A stretch of 11,669 bases of DNA from Pavlovales sp. CCMP2436 (taxonomy: Eukaryota; Haptophyta; Pavlovophyceae; Pavlovales): NCBI GenBank assembly GCA_026770615.1, contig MU631613.1:35097-46765 (forward strand). Reading direction: 5' to 3'. Positions 1-6,969 of the stretch are shown one piece after another (positions within the stretch are counted from its first letter, which is position 1; every line of letters starts with the position of its first letter). The translations under genes and the position numbers were made by a program. The notes beneath the pieces are model-generated. The model did not search any database. It was not told where the DNA came from and saw nothing but the letters and a program-made list of their open reading frames with translations.

Positions 1-35
<35 letters not shown>
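1..35. repeat. Poly-G homopolymer at window start
   Basis: A run of 35 G residues opens the window. It lies inside or beyond the first intron of the TMEM208-like gene on the minus strand, where it reads as poly-C. It may be a true homopolymer, since several C/G runs of 10-20 bases occur elsewhere here, or an assembly edge artefact. Confidence 0.9.
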
Positions 36-38
<3 letters not shown>

Positions 39-144
39 TTGTGTACAATGAGCGACTTCCTTATAGAACGAGAGCGAGGGGGAGGAAATGAGGTGGGAGG
101 CAGCTAGAAGCCCTGGGAAAGAGCGAAACTGGTGAGCGACTCAC

Positions 145-342
145 TTGCATCACGAGACGGTAGCTAATTCCGTACGCCACGCTCGTGGGCAGCAGCGAGG
201 CGTAGAGCCCCCACGTGGCGGTCCCGCGGTTCCAGTAGAGCCGCCAAGCGACGAAGATCGCGTTGATTAGCAGGATCGCGAAGCCGTGGTACCTCACGGT
301 CTGCATGTTCTTCACCGCGCGCTTGTTGCTTGTTGACCCCAT
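145..342 (-). CDS. TMEM208/SND2-like ER membrane protein, first exon (partial)
   Basis: This is the 5' exon of a gene that continues off the left edge. The ATG is at 342-340 and the exon ends at 145 before a strong donor (CAA|GTGAGT), giving 66 residues. The protein begins MGSTSNKRAVKN and then has two hydrophobic segments, at about residues 18-36 (containing LINAIFVAWRLYW) and 42-65 (containing TSVAYGISYRLVM). The arrangement N-A-I-F/Y ... W..Y/L......AYGISY matches the start of TMEM208/SND2 family proteins (DUF788), which act at the ER membrane in SRP-independent insertion of membrane proteins. The family is normally about 150-180 residues, so roughly two thirds lies beyond the window. No acceptor or second exon is visible between 36 and 144. 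The open frame reaches upstream to 432, but the ATG at 342 fits the family N-terminus best. The assignment rests on one exon recognised from memory. Confidence 0.72.
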
Positions 343-762
343 AGTCGCGACGACGGCCAGGTCAAGCACGTCCACAGCACGACCGTGTAATGTCGCAGTT
401 TTAAAACCCCAGTTAAGCGTGTCTACACGCACGACGTGTAGACACGCCGCCTGGGTGACTGCTTACTGTCGCACCCACACGCTCGGAGTCCGCCCCTGGC
501 GATTTGTCAATCACCGTCTGCTGCCCCGCCGGCATTCCATGTTAAATTTTACAATTAAGTCGTAGTTAAAAAAAACCACGAGTATTCGACCGCACGCAAA
601 AAAAAATCAAATGATTTTAATTTACCTAAGTTAGTCATAGCCGTAGCGCTTTTGAAGTACTTTGAGCTCCTCCGCGACGTAGATATCGCTCGACCTCGAC
701 TGGACCGATCTAACTGAGCTTGCACGGCGGGCGTGCGACTCCGGCTAGCTTCCTGGGCTAGA
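343..762. other. Intergenic region between TMEM208-like start and GT34 stop
   Basis: This is about 420 bp between the TMEM208-like start codon and the GT34 stop codon, both genes on the minus strand. It should hold the 3' UTR of GT34 (right part) and the promoter or 5' UTR of the TMEM208-like gene (left part). Apart from the 417-447 palindrome there is an A/T-rich stretch at about 540-640 with several A runs. No coding segment was recognised. Confidence 0.6.
417..447. promoter_or_regulatory. 13-bp perfect inverted repeat upstream of the TMEM208-like gene
   Basis: GCGTGTCTACACG (417-429) and its exact complement (435-447) are separated by a 5-nt loop. The structure sits about 75-105 bp upstream of the ATG at 342, so it could be a 5' UTR hairpin or a dyad operator. 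Function is not known. Confidence 0.6.
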
Positions 763-1953
763 CTAAGCGCCTTTGGCCGCCCACCTGCCCAGCTCCGCCG
801 CGCATTGCGGGCGCGACCGCCGAGCGCCAGCCAGGCAGCCCGCGATGTGGATTATTATATCACCAGACTTGTAGGTGGACGGGAACGAGTTGATCTCTCG
901 CTGTGGCACGTAGGCGACCGGGTGGCCGGGAGACTGAGACAGCTCTGCCTCCGCCTCTGCCTGCTCGATTGCAAATTCGAATGCACGCTGGTCGCCGAAC
1001 CGACTGTTGCGCTGACCGGGGGCGTCCAGGAGGAACTGCGTCGCATTCCAGACCACGCCCAGAAAGTGCTCGGTCCAATTCGAGCGGCGCAGCAAGAAGA
1101 CCCCGTTGTTTATGCGCCCGCCGGACGGCCTGTCGCGGGCGATGATCATGTGCACGGCGGGGTCGTTCATCGCGCGCGCCAGATGCTCGCCATCTTCCAG
1201 CGCTGCGTCGATGTTTGCAAATATCGCGTCACTGTCCATGTAGAGGGCCCACTCGTGCCCTGGGTGGGTAAAGGGGGGAGGGTGGGTGGGTAGGGGGGGG
1301 GGGCGAGGGTGGGGGGGTAGGGGGGGGGGTACACACCCGGAGTGGCATCTGCGCGCAGCGCTGCAGCGCTCCTCCCTCCTCCGTCCGTCGTCCGTCCTCC
1401 AGTAGAAACGCCGACAGTCATACCGAGCGCTGCAGCCGTTGCCAGAACTTTGGACCAGCTTGCAGGACGGTCGCACGCAATGCCCGCGGGCCCGATGACG
1501 AACAGTGCAAGACCGTGCCTAGCGGCGTACGCCCGTTTGTTGGGCAGCGAGACGGCGGCGAGCGCAGCGTACTCCTCGTCGTAGGCGGTCGCCAACGCCA
1601 GCCCGATCTTCGGCGTAGCGTTTGCGCCCGGGTTGAAGACGAACACGGGCGGCTGCGAAGTGGTGTCGGGGGCGGCGGGGAAAGTATGCAGTTGCAGCAG
1701 GGGGGGAGGGGGTGAGGAGGAGTGGGAAGGGAGGTTTGCGAATGACCTGCCCCGTATGCACTTGCAGCCAGGAAGGGGGGGGGGGGGGGGGGGGAAGTTT
1801 GCGACTGACCAGTCCTGCCGAGGCGGCGGCTGGGCACTTGGCTCGCGGCTTCGCTGTCCCACCCGGCGACCAGTCGGCGAGCGCCGCGTAGATTAGGAGA
1901 GCCTCACCGGCAACGCAGAGCCCGATCACGCACAGCCAACGCGTACAGCGCAT
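763..1953 (-). CDS. GT34-family (GMA12/MNN10-type) glycosyltransferase, three exons
   Basis: Exons are 1953-1810, 1652-1424 and 1259-763, totalling 870 nt and 289 residues, with phases 0 and 1 matching across both introns. Exon 1 encodes a short cytoplasmic tail and a hydrophobic signal-anchor (MRCTRWLCVIGLCVAG..LLIYAAL), typical of type II Golgi enzymes. Exon 2 carries IGLALATAYDEEYAAL, the N-K-x-x-Y-A-x-R-H-G element and RPASWSK. Exon 3 carries the metal-binding DxD motif (YMDSDAIF), INNGVFLLRRSNW, GDQRAFE, YVPQREINSF and GDIIIHIAGC, in the order expected of GT34 catalytic domains. The family transfers galactose, mannose or xylose from nucleotide sugars in the Golgi; the exact acceptor cannot be read from sequence. 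The TTG before the ATG extends the frame only to a stop at 1981-1983, so the ATG at 1953 was chosen. Intron 1 uses GTCAGT and intron 2 uses GTATGA, both with CAG acceptors. The start overlaps the predicted end of the upstream gene. Confidence 0.87.
1260..1423 (-). other. GT34 intron 2, dominated by C tracts (G tracts on plus)
   Basis: This 164-nt GT-AG intron is filled by runs of 7-12 G on the plus strand at about 1273-1329, read as polypyrimidine C tracts in the transcript. The tracts serve as the pyrimidine tract before the acceptor. The template strand could form G-quadruplexes. Run lengths may be inaccurate in the assembly. Confidence 0.75.
1653..1809 (-). repeat. GT34 intron 1, a head-to-tail duplication with internal AG|GT
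   Basis: The 157-nt intron consists of two related blocks, 1809-1747 and 1746-1653. Each starts GTCA(G/T)TCGCAAAC, runs into a C-rich tract, and contains CTGCAA(G/C)TGCATAC or CTGCAAGTGCATAC-like sequence. The first block ends in GGGGCAG and is immediately followed by GT of the second block. That is a zero-length-exon arrangement of the kind used in recursive splicing, or a simple tandem duplication of an intron. Confidence 0.65.
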
Positions 1954-2886
1954 CAAGCAGAGCGTCCTGCAGCACCGCGTTCATCTCGGGGCCGCCATCG
2001 TTCATGATACAGTAGACCTACCTACGATTTTGGAAAGGAAGAAAGGGCGGCGTACGCTCAGAACGGCTCCGGGCACGCCAACGGCCGCGTAGGCGTAGAG
2101 CACGTAAGCCAGCTTGTGCGGCGCCATCGCGGCGGCGGCAGCGTGGACGGCAGGCAGGGCACGCTCGAGCAGAGCGGGCGCGCTCGGGTGGGCCGACGTC
2201 TTGAACGCCCAGATCGTGTCGACGAGCTGCGCGCGCGTGCAGTCCGCGGGCTCGGCCGTGCGCACGAGCATTGCCGCACCGCCCGGCCCGATCGGCAGGC
2301 TGATCGTGCAGGGCCCACCGCCAACTCCGGCCTCATAGCATGTCGCGCCGCGCGTGAGGCGAGGGGAGCAGCGAGGCTGCCCTCGGAGATGACGATCGTC
2401 ACGCGGACGCCGCGCCTCCGGCCCGCCATGATGATGCAGTGCAGAATGAAGAGGCCGAGCTTCCACAACAGGCGCGCCAGTGATGTGCGCTGGTCAAGGT
2501 GCGGCACGAGGTCTGCGACAGGTCCGTTGATGCGCACCTGCCCGTTGAAGAGCGGCTCGGCACCAAGCTCAGCGCAGAGCGGCTCCCAGAGGCGCTTGAG
2601 TGGTGGCGGCGGCGCGCGAGGTCGCCTTTGCGGTGTAGTCGGTGCTCGTGCGGCGCCGGCCCTGCAGGATGTCGAGCGCGGGCGTCTTCCCTGCGCCGAA
2701 GCAGACATTGCCGGCGCCCTGCGCTGCACGGTCGGCGCGGGAGAGCGTCACCACATCCTCGGGGCTCAGCGCGATGTCGCAGTCCGACACGAGGAAGCCC
2801 AACTCAGCCAGATCCGTGCGGTGGTTGAACTCGCCGCTGCCGATCTGAACCCAGCCCGCGAGCGCGCGGACGGTCGAGCTGGACAT
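1904..2886 (-). pseudogene. Unrecognised gene with two frame changes, possibly helical-repeat protein
   Basis: Coding-like, GC3-rich sequence runs through three pieces. Piece A starts at ATG 2886 and contains LAELGFLVSDCDIALSPEDV and NVCFGAGKTPALDI. Piece B, in the +1 frame, contains PLFNGQVRINGPVADLVPHL and RVTIVISEG. Piece C, back in the frame of A, contains TRAQLVDTIWAF and PHKLAYVLYAYAAVG, reminiscent of the helix pairs in RAP/OPR/FASTK-like repeats. No GT-AG intron explains the A-to-B (about 2571-2729) or B-to-C (about 2330-2466) changes, so this is either sequencing indels or a decaying gene. Near the end a pyrimidine-rich tract and TAG at 2020-2018 support a short intron (donor uncertain, for example 2055, which would give 38 nt). 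The last exon would read VYCIMNDGGPEMNAV to a stop at 1906-1904. An upstream exon ending at 2959 (GG|GTAAGA, acceptor 2880-2879) is an alternative to the ATG. I do not recognise the family. Confidence 0.5.
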
Positions 2887-3003
2887 GCAAAACCGCGCGA
2901 AATTTGATTCAGCAACTAACTGCCATGATCGATTTTTTTAAATGCAGCGAATTCTTACCCGGATTTACATACGGTAGCCCGCTCTCGCGCACACCAATAC
3001 AAC

Positions 3004-3121
3004 CCGGCTCTTAGAAAAGGCGTAACGTACGAAGAATATCCGTGGGGCACCGGGCCGGAGGCCCGCGGGGCACGGGGAGCCGGGTCCCCGGCCATAAGTT
3101 CTTCGTGGGGCCCTGAGCGGG
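3004..3121 (+). mobile_element. Truncated copy of the hAT-like MITE (left end)
   Basis: The sequence starts CCGGCTCTTAGAAAAGG and stays nearly identical to the two intact copies at 8075 and 8870 for about 45 bp (through TATCCGTGGGGC). The interior then diverges into a different foldback (ACGAAGAA ... TTCTTCGT). The right terminal repeat is missing; similarity to the canonical end stops near GGGGCCCTGAGCGGG. It lies about 45 bp upstream of a possible 5' exon of the neighbouring minus-strand gene. Confidence 0.7.
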
Positions 3122-3441
3122 AGTTAACAGTGCGGCGCGCGCGTACGCCGTTTGCAATTTAATATTATAGAGACTAATAAACAAAATTAGTAGTTGCGCG
3201 CGTAGCGCGCAAACGTAATAGATGCACACAGCCCTAGTCAACACTTTCTCAAATTTTCAGAGCCAATAGAGCTGTTGGCCAGAAGTTATGGCCAATACCA
3301 TTTTTTAAAAATTAAGTATATATACGCAGCAGGCAGCCGACTAAGGCACGCAGCAGGCAATGGGCGACGCAGCGCTCAGACCAGCACAATATTAAGAACA
3401 GTCAGACGCCAGCTTGAATCCCTATCATAAATATATATAGC
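3122..3441. other. Intergenic AT/GC-mosaic with palindromes
   Basis: No gene was recognised. It contains a perfect palindrome TTGCGCGC-gta-GCGCGCAA (3194-3212), a TTGGCC/GGCCAA dyad near 3283-3304, and a short direct repeat CGCAGCAGGCA near 3327 and 3349. These may be remnants of further foldback elements. Confidence 0.5.
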
Positions 3442-4041
3442 GGCTCCTTCGGCTCCTTCTTCAACCAGTCCTTCCAACGCGCCCCCGCGCTGCAGTCCGC
3501 GCCCCGCACGCGCGAACGAGTTCACGGCATTCAAAATCCCGTCGCTTCCTAGCGACACGCCGACGGTGGGACCACCAATGAACTCGCTCGCTCGCGCTCG
3601 GCCGGACGGCCTCGCGTTGCCTGGTTTGGCTCCTTCGGCTCCTTCTTCAACTAGTCCTTCTACCGCGCCCCCGCGCGGCGGCCCGCGCCCTGCACTAGCG
3701 AACAAGTTCACGGCATTCAAAACCCAAGCCCGCCATCAAGTGGACTTGCTCGCGCTCGACGTCTCGGCTCCTTCGGCTCCCTCTTCAGCCAGTCCTTCCA
3801 CCGCGCCCCCGCGCTGCGGCCCGCGCCCTGCACGCGCAAACGAGTTCTCGACATTCAAAACCCCATCGCTTCCCAGCGATACGTCACCGCTGGGATCACC
3901 AATGGACTCACTTGCTCGCGCACTGTCGGACGGCCCCGCGTTGCGCAGCGACTCCAGCGCTTTGTTTTCAGCTTCTTCATCATCCACCACTTCTACCAGC
4001 TCCCCACTTCGGCGTAGCGCGTAGGAGCCTGCGTCGGAGCG
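3376..4041 (-). pseudogene. Acidic/glycine-rich tandem-repeat ORF remnant, one internal stop
   Basis: The minus frame is open from 4041 to 3739, meets a single TGA at 3738-3736, and continues open to 3376. Repeated peptides are NSFARAGRGPQRGG, VEGLVEEGAEGA and SLGSDGVLN. No ATG leads the upstream half. The plus strand is also open (3566-4024; S/P/A-rich repeats such as SAPSAPSS and PRPARANEF), and I cannot decide which strand, if either, was coding. No known domain is visible. Unit lengths in multiples of three suggest past selection on a reading frame. Confidence 0.3.
3442..3960. repeat. In-frame tandem repeat array, three units
   Basis: Three imperfect units start at 3442, 3628 and 3766, each with GGCTCC(T/C)TCGGCTCC. 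Spacings are 186 and 138 bp, both multiples of three; the middle unit lacks a 48-bp block containing the CGTCGCTTCCTAGCGA-like segment. The periodicity keeps long open frames on both strands. Confidence 0.8.
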
Positions 4042-4310
4042 CTAAGATCAGCCTGACTTGAAGTTGTAACGTACCGCCAGCCCGAACTCCCCTACATTAA
4101 TATATGTATAAATTTTTTAATTATTATTATAGTTGTAATTGCTATTATTATTACTATTATAAAAAAACTTCAATAAAGGAGGAGTTCCTCGGTATGTATT
4201 GATGATAACCATGAAAAAATAAATGCGCACCGAACGAACGCAATGGAATATGACAGAAATGTTATGGCCGAGGCGAGGAACTCCGTTTTGGCCCTACTGC
4301 GAATACACAC
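4042..4310. other. AT-rich intergenic region with a dispersed inverted repeat
   Basis: No gene was recognised. GGAGTTCCTCG (4181-4191) is matched in inverse orientation by CGAGGAACTCC (4274-4284), bracketing about 82 bp; this may be a small decayed foldback element. ATT/TTA-rich low-complexity sequence occupies 4097-4165. Confidence 0.45.
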
Positions 4311-4332
4311 TGGAAGGAACGTGAGGTAGCAT
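4311..4332. repeat. Direct repeat bracketing the nested-element block (left copy)
   Basis: TGGAAGGAAC followed by (G/AT)TGAGGTAGCAT occurs here and again at 5136-5158. The two copies flank the whole block of foldback and TA elements between them. Confidence 0.6.
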
Positions 4333-4597
4333 CTGACAGAGTTTCTATTATTGTGCCCATTTGTGAGTATGGCACCCTATACTTATAATTTATAGGTAAA
4401 AATGGTGAAGGTTGATGAAGGTTGGTGAAGGTTGAAAATAAGGCGGAGTCGATCGAGAGGAGGTATCTGTTGAGTATGTTGAGTATGGCCCACGCCCTTG
4501 AGCATTAGGCATCGAAATTAGTTCCTGACAGCCTTGGTGGTTTTGGTGGTTTGGTGGTGGCTTCAAAATCGCCCACCACCAAAACCACCATCTGTTA

Positions 4598-4764
4598 CAG
4601 GGGATCGCGGGCAATAAGAACGGCGCTTTTTGAGGCTGAGGCTGAGTTTCTTAGCAAATTACATACGAACAATTGTTAAATTTTGGTTAAAATCACTATT
4701 GCAGGGCCAAAAAACGAGGCTCAGTTTCTTAACACGACGGTTTCTTATTGCCCTCGATCCCCTG
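4598..4764 (+). mobile_element. TA-flanked MITE, family 1, copy A
   Basis: This 167-bp element starts CAGGGGATCGCGGGCAATAA and ends with its inverted copy, 23-bp terminal repeats with one mismatch, flanked by TA on both sides (4596-4597 and 4765-4766). The interior carries GAGGCTGAG-TTTCTTAGC and GAGGCTCAGTTTCTTA modules and no ORF. A TA target duplication is characteristic of the Tc1/mariner/pogo superfamily, which would have to supply transposase in trans. Confidence 0.82.
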
Positions 4765-4766
4765 TA

Positions 4767-4961
4767 CTGGGTCTCAGTACGCGGACTCCCGATTTTGGTG
4801 GGTTGGTGTATTTTATCTCTAACATTTTTTAGATTTTTTTTATCTGTTGAGTATGGTGAGCATGGCCCATGGGCCGCCGGACGGGATCGCCCGCACAAAA
4901 CTTTTTTGGCCATAAAATACACCAAACCACCAAAATCGGGAGTCCGCGTACTGAGACCCAG
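4767..4961 (+). mobile_element. TA-flanked MITE, family 2, abutting copy A
   Basis: This 195-bp element has 50-bp terminal inverted repeats (4767-4816 and 4912-4961) differing at one position and starting CTGGGTCTCAGTACGCGG. It is flanked by TA at 4765-4766, shared with family 1 copy A, and by TA at 4962-4963. It is non-autonomous, with no ORF of note. Confidence 0.82.
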
Positions 4962-5135
4962 TACGCGAACAAGTGGTGGTTTCGGTGGTGGGTGATTTTG
5001 AAACCACCACCAAACCACCAACACCACCAAGAACGGCAGGTCACCGCCCACCAAGATCGCCCACGGAATACTTTTCAAGGTACCCGTCACCGCGTCACCG
5101 CCCACCAACATCGGAGTCCGCAGTAGGGGTTTCAT

Positions 5136-5158
5136 TGGAAGGAACATTGAGGTAGCAT
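5136..5158. repeat. Direct repeat bracketing the nested-element block (right copy)
   Basis: This is the partner of 4311-4332, sharing TGGAAGGAAC and TGAGGTAGCAT with a one-base length difference. Confidence 0.6.
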
Positions 5159-5711
5159 TTACCGGGGCGCCCCTTGGAACGTCATCGTCGACGATTCATT
5201 CCGGACTCAGAATTTCATTCATTTCAGGGGCAGTCCGGGCACGGGGCCGACGGCGGAGAGTACTTCGAAACATTCACCAAACAAGGGAAACTCGCCAAAC
5301 TCCGCAACCGAACTCCCAATCGCGACGGCTCCCCCAGCCTAGCCTCTGCAAGCTCTGCAAGGCCAGCCAAATCAACCGACACTGCCCTAATTACACGCGC
5401 GCAGTACAGAACCCTCAGCTCTGTCCGGCGCAGTACGCTTTTCGCCGTCAAATCTAAAATTACATAGTTTTGTAAATTTTGAAATTTCAATTTCGACTGC
5501 CCCCCAGCCTACCCCCCCGCCCCACCGACCGACCCGAGGCCCCAAAACCAGCTCAAATCTCCCTCCAGAAGGCCCTCTGACACCCGGCGTGACAGAAGAC
5601 GTGACACCCCTTGTCACATAGCGGTCATGGACCAAACATAGGTTTGAAATTTAAGAGATTTGCAGTGTCAGTCCCGTAGGCGGTCCCCTTTATCGGAACC
5701 CCGGCGCACTG

Positions 5712-5713
<2 letters not shown>
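5159..5713. other. Intergenic region, no recognised gene
   Basis: A 97-codon open frame on the plus strand (5174-5467) shows no domain or repeat and has no recognisable coding signature. At 5577-5620 there are three spaced TGACA motifs, the last forming a GTGACA-cccct-TGTCAC dyad. The region could hold the 3' flank of the minus-strand chromodomain ORF. Confidence 0.45.

Positions 5714-5714
<1 letters not shown>

Positions 5715-5762
<48 letters not shown>
5715..5762. repeat. (AT)n microsatellite
   Basis: About 23 AT dinucleotides in a row. The TAA stop codon of the minus-strand chromodomain ORF (5762-5760) lies at the edge of this array. Confidence 0.95.
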
Positions 5763-5764
<2 letters not shown>

Positions 5765-6005
5765 TTGCATCATCACGTCGTTCCGAGTCGTTGATGATGG
5801 TTGGGGCCGCTCCTGAGCCTGCTCCGAGCTGCGCGGGTCTTGAGCGATTGCGTGACGTTGCTATGAGGTCATCCGACAGGTTATCGATCGGCTCCCACGT
5901 GTTCTTGCTCGCCGGGTAGTTTTGCCACTTGATCCGCCAATATAGATCTAATACGCGACTGCTAGGCACGTCAGTCATACAATCCCGCCCAACACGGCCA
6001 CGATG
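5760..6005 (-). CDS. Chromodomain ORF (separate, fused or relic)
   Basis: The frame encodes VLDLYWRIKWQNYPASKNTW followed by EPIDNLSDDLIA, a clear chromodomain core: the (Y)L/I-K-W-x-x-Y motif, N-T-W-E-P and the C-terminal helix. Two aromatic-cage positions (W of IKW, Y of QNY) are present; the usual N-terminal aromatic is not evident. Chromodomains bind methylated histone tails and also end the integrases of chromovirus LTR retrotransposons, but no integrase or reverse transcriptase is next to it. It is in the same frame as the upstream NKAPD1-like ORF and separated from it only by TGA at 6008-6006. A 54-nt GT-AG intron (6015-5962) with a CTGAC branch-point-like motif would remove that stop and fuse the two. 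It ends at TAA on the edge of the (AT)n array, so its C-terminus may have been cut by the microsatellite. Confidence 0.8.
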
Positions 6006-6602
6006 TCATCTCGACTTAGTAGCCGACTTTTTGCTGTGTGACTTCCTGTGCTTCTTAATCTTGCGCAGTTTACGCTCGTCGTCACTGCTGTTGCTGCTGT
6101 TGCTGTGTGACGATCGCTTGTGCTTGCGTTTGTGTTTGTGCTTGCGCTTGCGCGTCTGCTCAGCGGACTGGACGGCGAGGGCGGGAGCCGCGGGAAGGCC
6201 CCCGCTGGGCGCGGCGTCCCACGGCGCCGCGTTCCCGCACAGCAGCTTGGCAGTCTCGCGCCGTGCGGCCTCTCGCTGGCGGCTCTGCTCGAGGCTCTCG
6301 GCCCCCACGTCGGCCATGAGGCAGCAGGCCATGGCGAGGCACCCACCTGGCGCGTCACCGCGCGGCGCCACGTTCCCACGCAGCTCGTCAGCCTGCTCCC
6401 GCCGTGCCGCCTCCCGCCGGCGGCTATCGTCGGGGCCCTCGGCGCCGGTCGCGTCGAGCCGCTTGGCGCCGTGCTTGGCACCCCACATCTTCCCCACCTC
6501 GACGATCATGTTGTGTGTCTGCACGTGCGAGATGACGTTGCGCACCGCCCTCGCGTTGATCGAAGGCTTGCGGGCGCCCCCCTTGTCCCAGGCGGAGGCC
6601 AT
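6006..6602 (-). CDS. NKAPD1-like nuclear protein with K/R/H/S-rich tail
   Basis: An uninterrupted 198-codon frame starts at ATG 6602. Near the N-terminus VRNVISHVQTHNMIVEVGKMW resembles the short conserved start of NKAPD1 (C11orf57/UPF0690) proteins, which has the pattern R-N-V-I-x-H-x3-H-N-x-I-x-E-x3-M-W. The middle holds a duplicated unit of about 55 residues (SRRREAARREQADELRGN and SRQREAARRETAKLLCGN, each followed by AP...GG). The C-terminus is KHKHKRKHKR, a serine run, DDE and then a lysine-rich stretch, typical of nuclear speckle or RNA-processing factors. Function in the family is poorly defined. Human NKAPD1 has a longer middle section that is not seen here. It may continue into the chromodomain ORF by splicing or readthrough. 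Similarity is judged from memory of one motif, hence moderate confidence. Confidence 0.6.
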   Translation of the reverse strand: MASAWDKGGARKPSINARAVRNVISHVQTHNMIVEVGKMWGAKHGAKRLDATGAEGPDDSRRREAARREQADELRGNVAPRGDAPGGCLAMACCLMADVGAESLEQSRQREAARRETAKLLCGNAAPWDAAPSGGLPAAPALAVQSAEQTRKRKHKHKRKHKRSSHSNSSNSSDDERKLRKIKKHRKSHSKKSATKSR

Positions 6603-6746
6603 CCTTCTTTATCCGTCTTTTTTTAAACGACTTACTTATAGAAGGACGGGAGCAAGACAGTGTAAATTTCTAGTTATACGTCCGCCCCCGAATGATTCTG
6701 AAACCCGAACCAGAGCGTTGAAAAACACTCGGATCCGGGGAACTTT

Positions 6747-6787
6747 CCGAGCACACCGGATACCGTCCCCACCGCTGAGTCTGATCA
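6747..6787. repeat. 41-bp dispersed repeat shared with an MnmE intron
   Basis: CCGAGC...GATACCGTCC...CCGCT.AG.CTGATCA recurs at 10627-10666 inside the third MnmE intron, with about six differences and one gap. The larger element it belongs to was not delimited. Confidence 0.6.
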
Positions 6788-6938
6788 ACAAAACGCCAAT
6801 CGACGCTGCTCGACTGATTTGCTGCTGACCGAACTCCTCTGCATCTCGAGCGCTCGAGCAGCCGCACACCTGCGCACGCGACAATCCTGTAGCGCCATAA
6901 CACAGACAACTAAACTCCGACGGCCATTATCCCACAGT

Positions 6939-6969
6939 GTGATTCTTGCCCACGAGGGGCAGGAATCAC
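6939..6969. promoter_or_regulatory. 13-bp imperfect hairpin
   Basis: GTGATTCTTGCCC (6939-6951) pairs with GGGCAGGAATCAC (6957-6969) with one mismatch (a G-U pair in one strand) and a 5-nt loop. It lies in the divergent intergenic region; role unknown. Confidence 0.5.

Larger units (their letters stand above)
4533..5031. mobile_element. Foldback element with 58-bp arms, split by two MITEs
   Basis: The arms 4533-4590 and 4974-5031 are inverted copies differing at 4 of 58 positions. They are built of GGTGGTTTGGTGGTGG-like and complementary CCACCACC motifs around a TTCAAAATC core, so each arm also folds on itself. The space between them is filled by two TA-flanked elements (4598-4764 and 4767-4961) that appear to have inserted at the loop. 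A 30-bp stretch left of the arm (4464-4493, TATCTGTTGAGTATG...) recurs inside the second insert (4841-4870). Confidence 0.75.

Noticed and set aside
733..1293. 186-codon plus-strand open frame
   Set aside because: Antisense shadow of GT34 exon 3; no domain.
2116..2907. 263-codon plus-strand open frame
   Set aside because: Long because of GC-rich antisense sequence; Arg-rich with no motif, whereas the minus strand gives protein-like composition.
4533..5031. Repeated GGTGGT/CCACC units resembling a CRISPR-like or satellite array
   Set aside because: There are no regularly spaced identical repeats with unique spacers; the structure is explained by inverted arms.
5174..5490. Open frames on both strands in 5.2-5.5 kb
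   Set aside because: No recognisable motif, repeat or codon pattern supporting coding.
5929..6828. 299-codon plus-strand open frame with Leu/Cys-rich stretch
   Set aside because: It is the complement of the K/R/S-rich NKAPD1-like ORF; the leucine and cysteine runs are the antisense of lysine/arginine codons.
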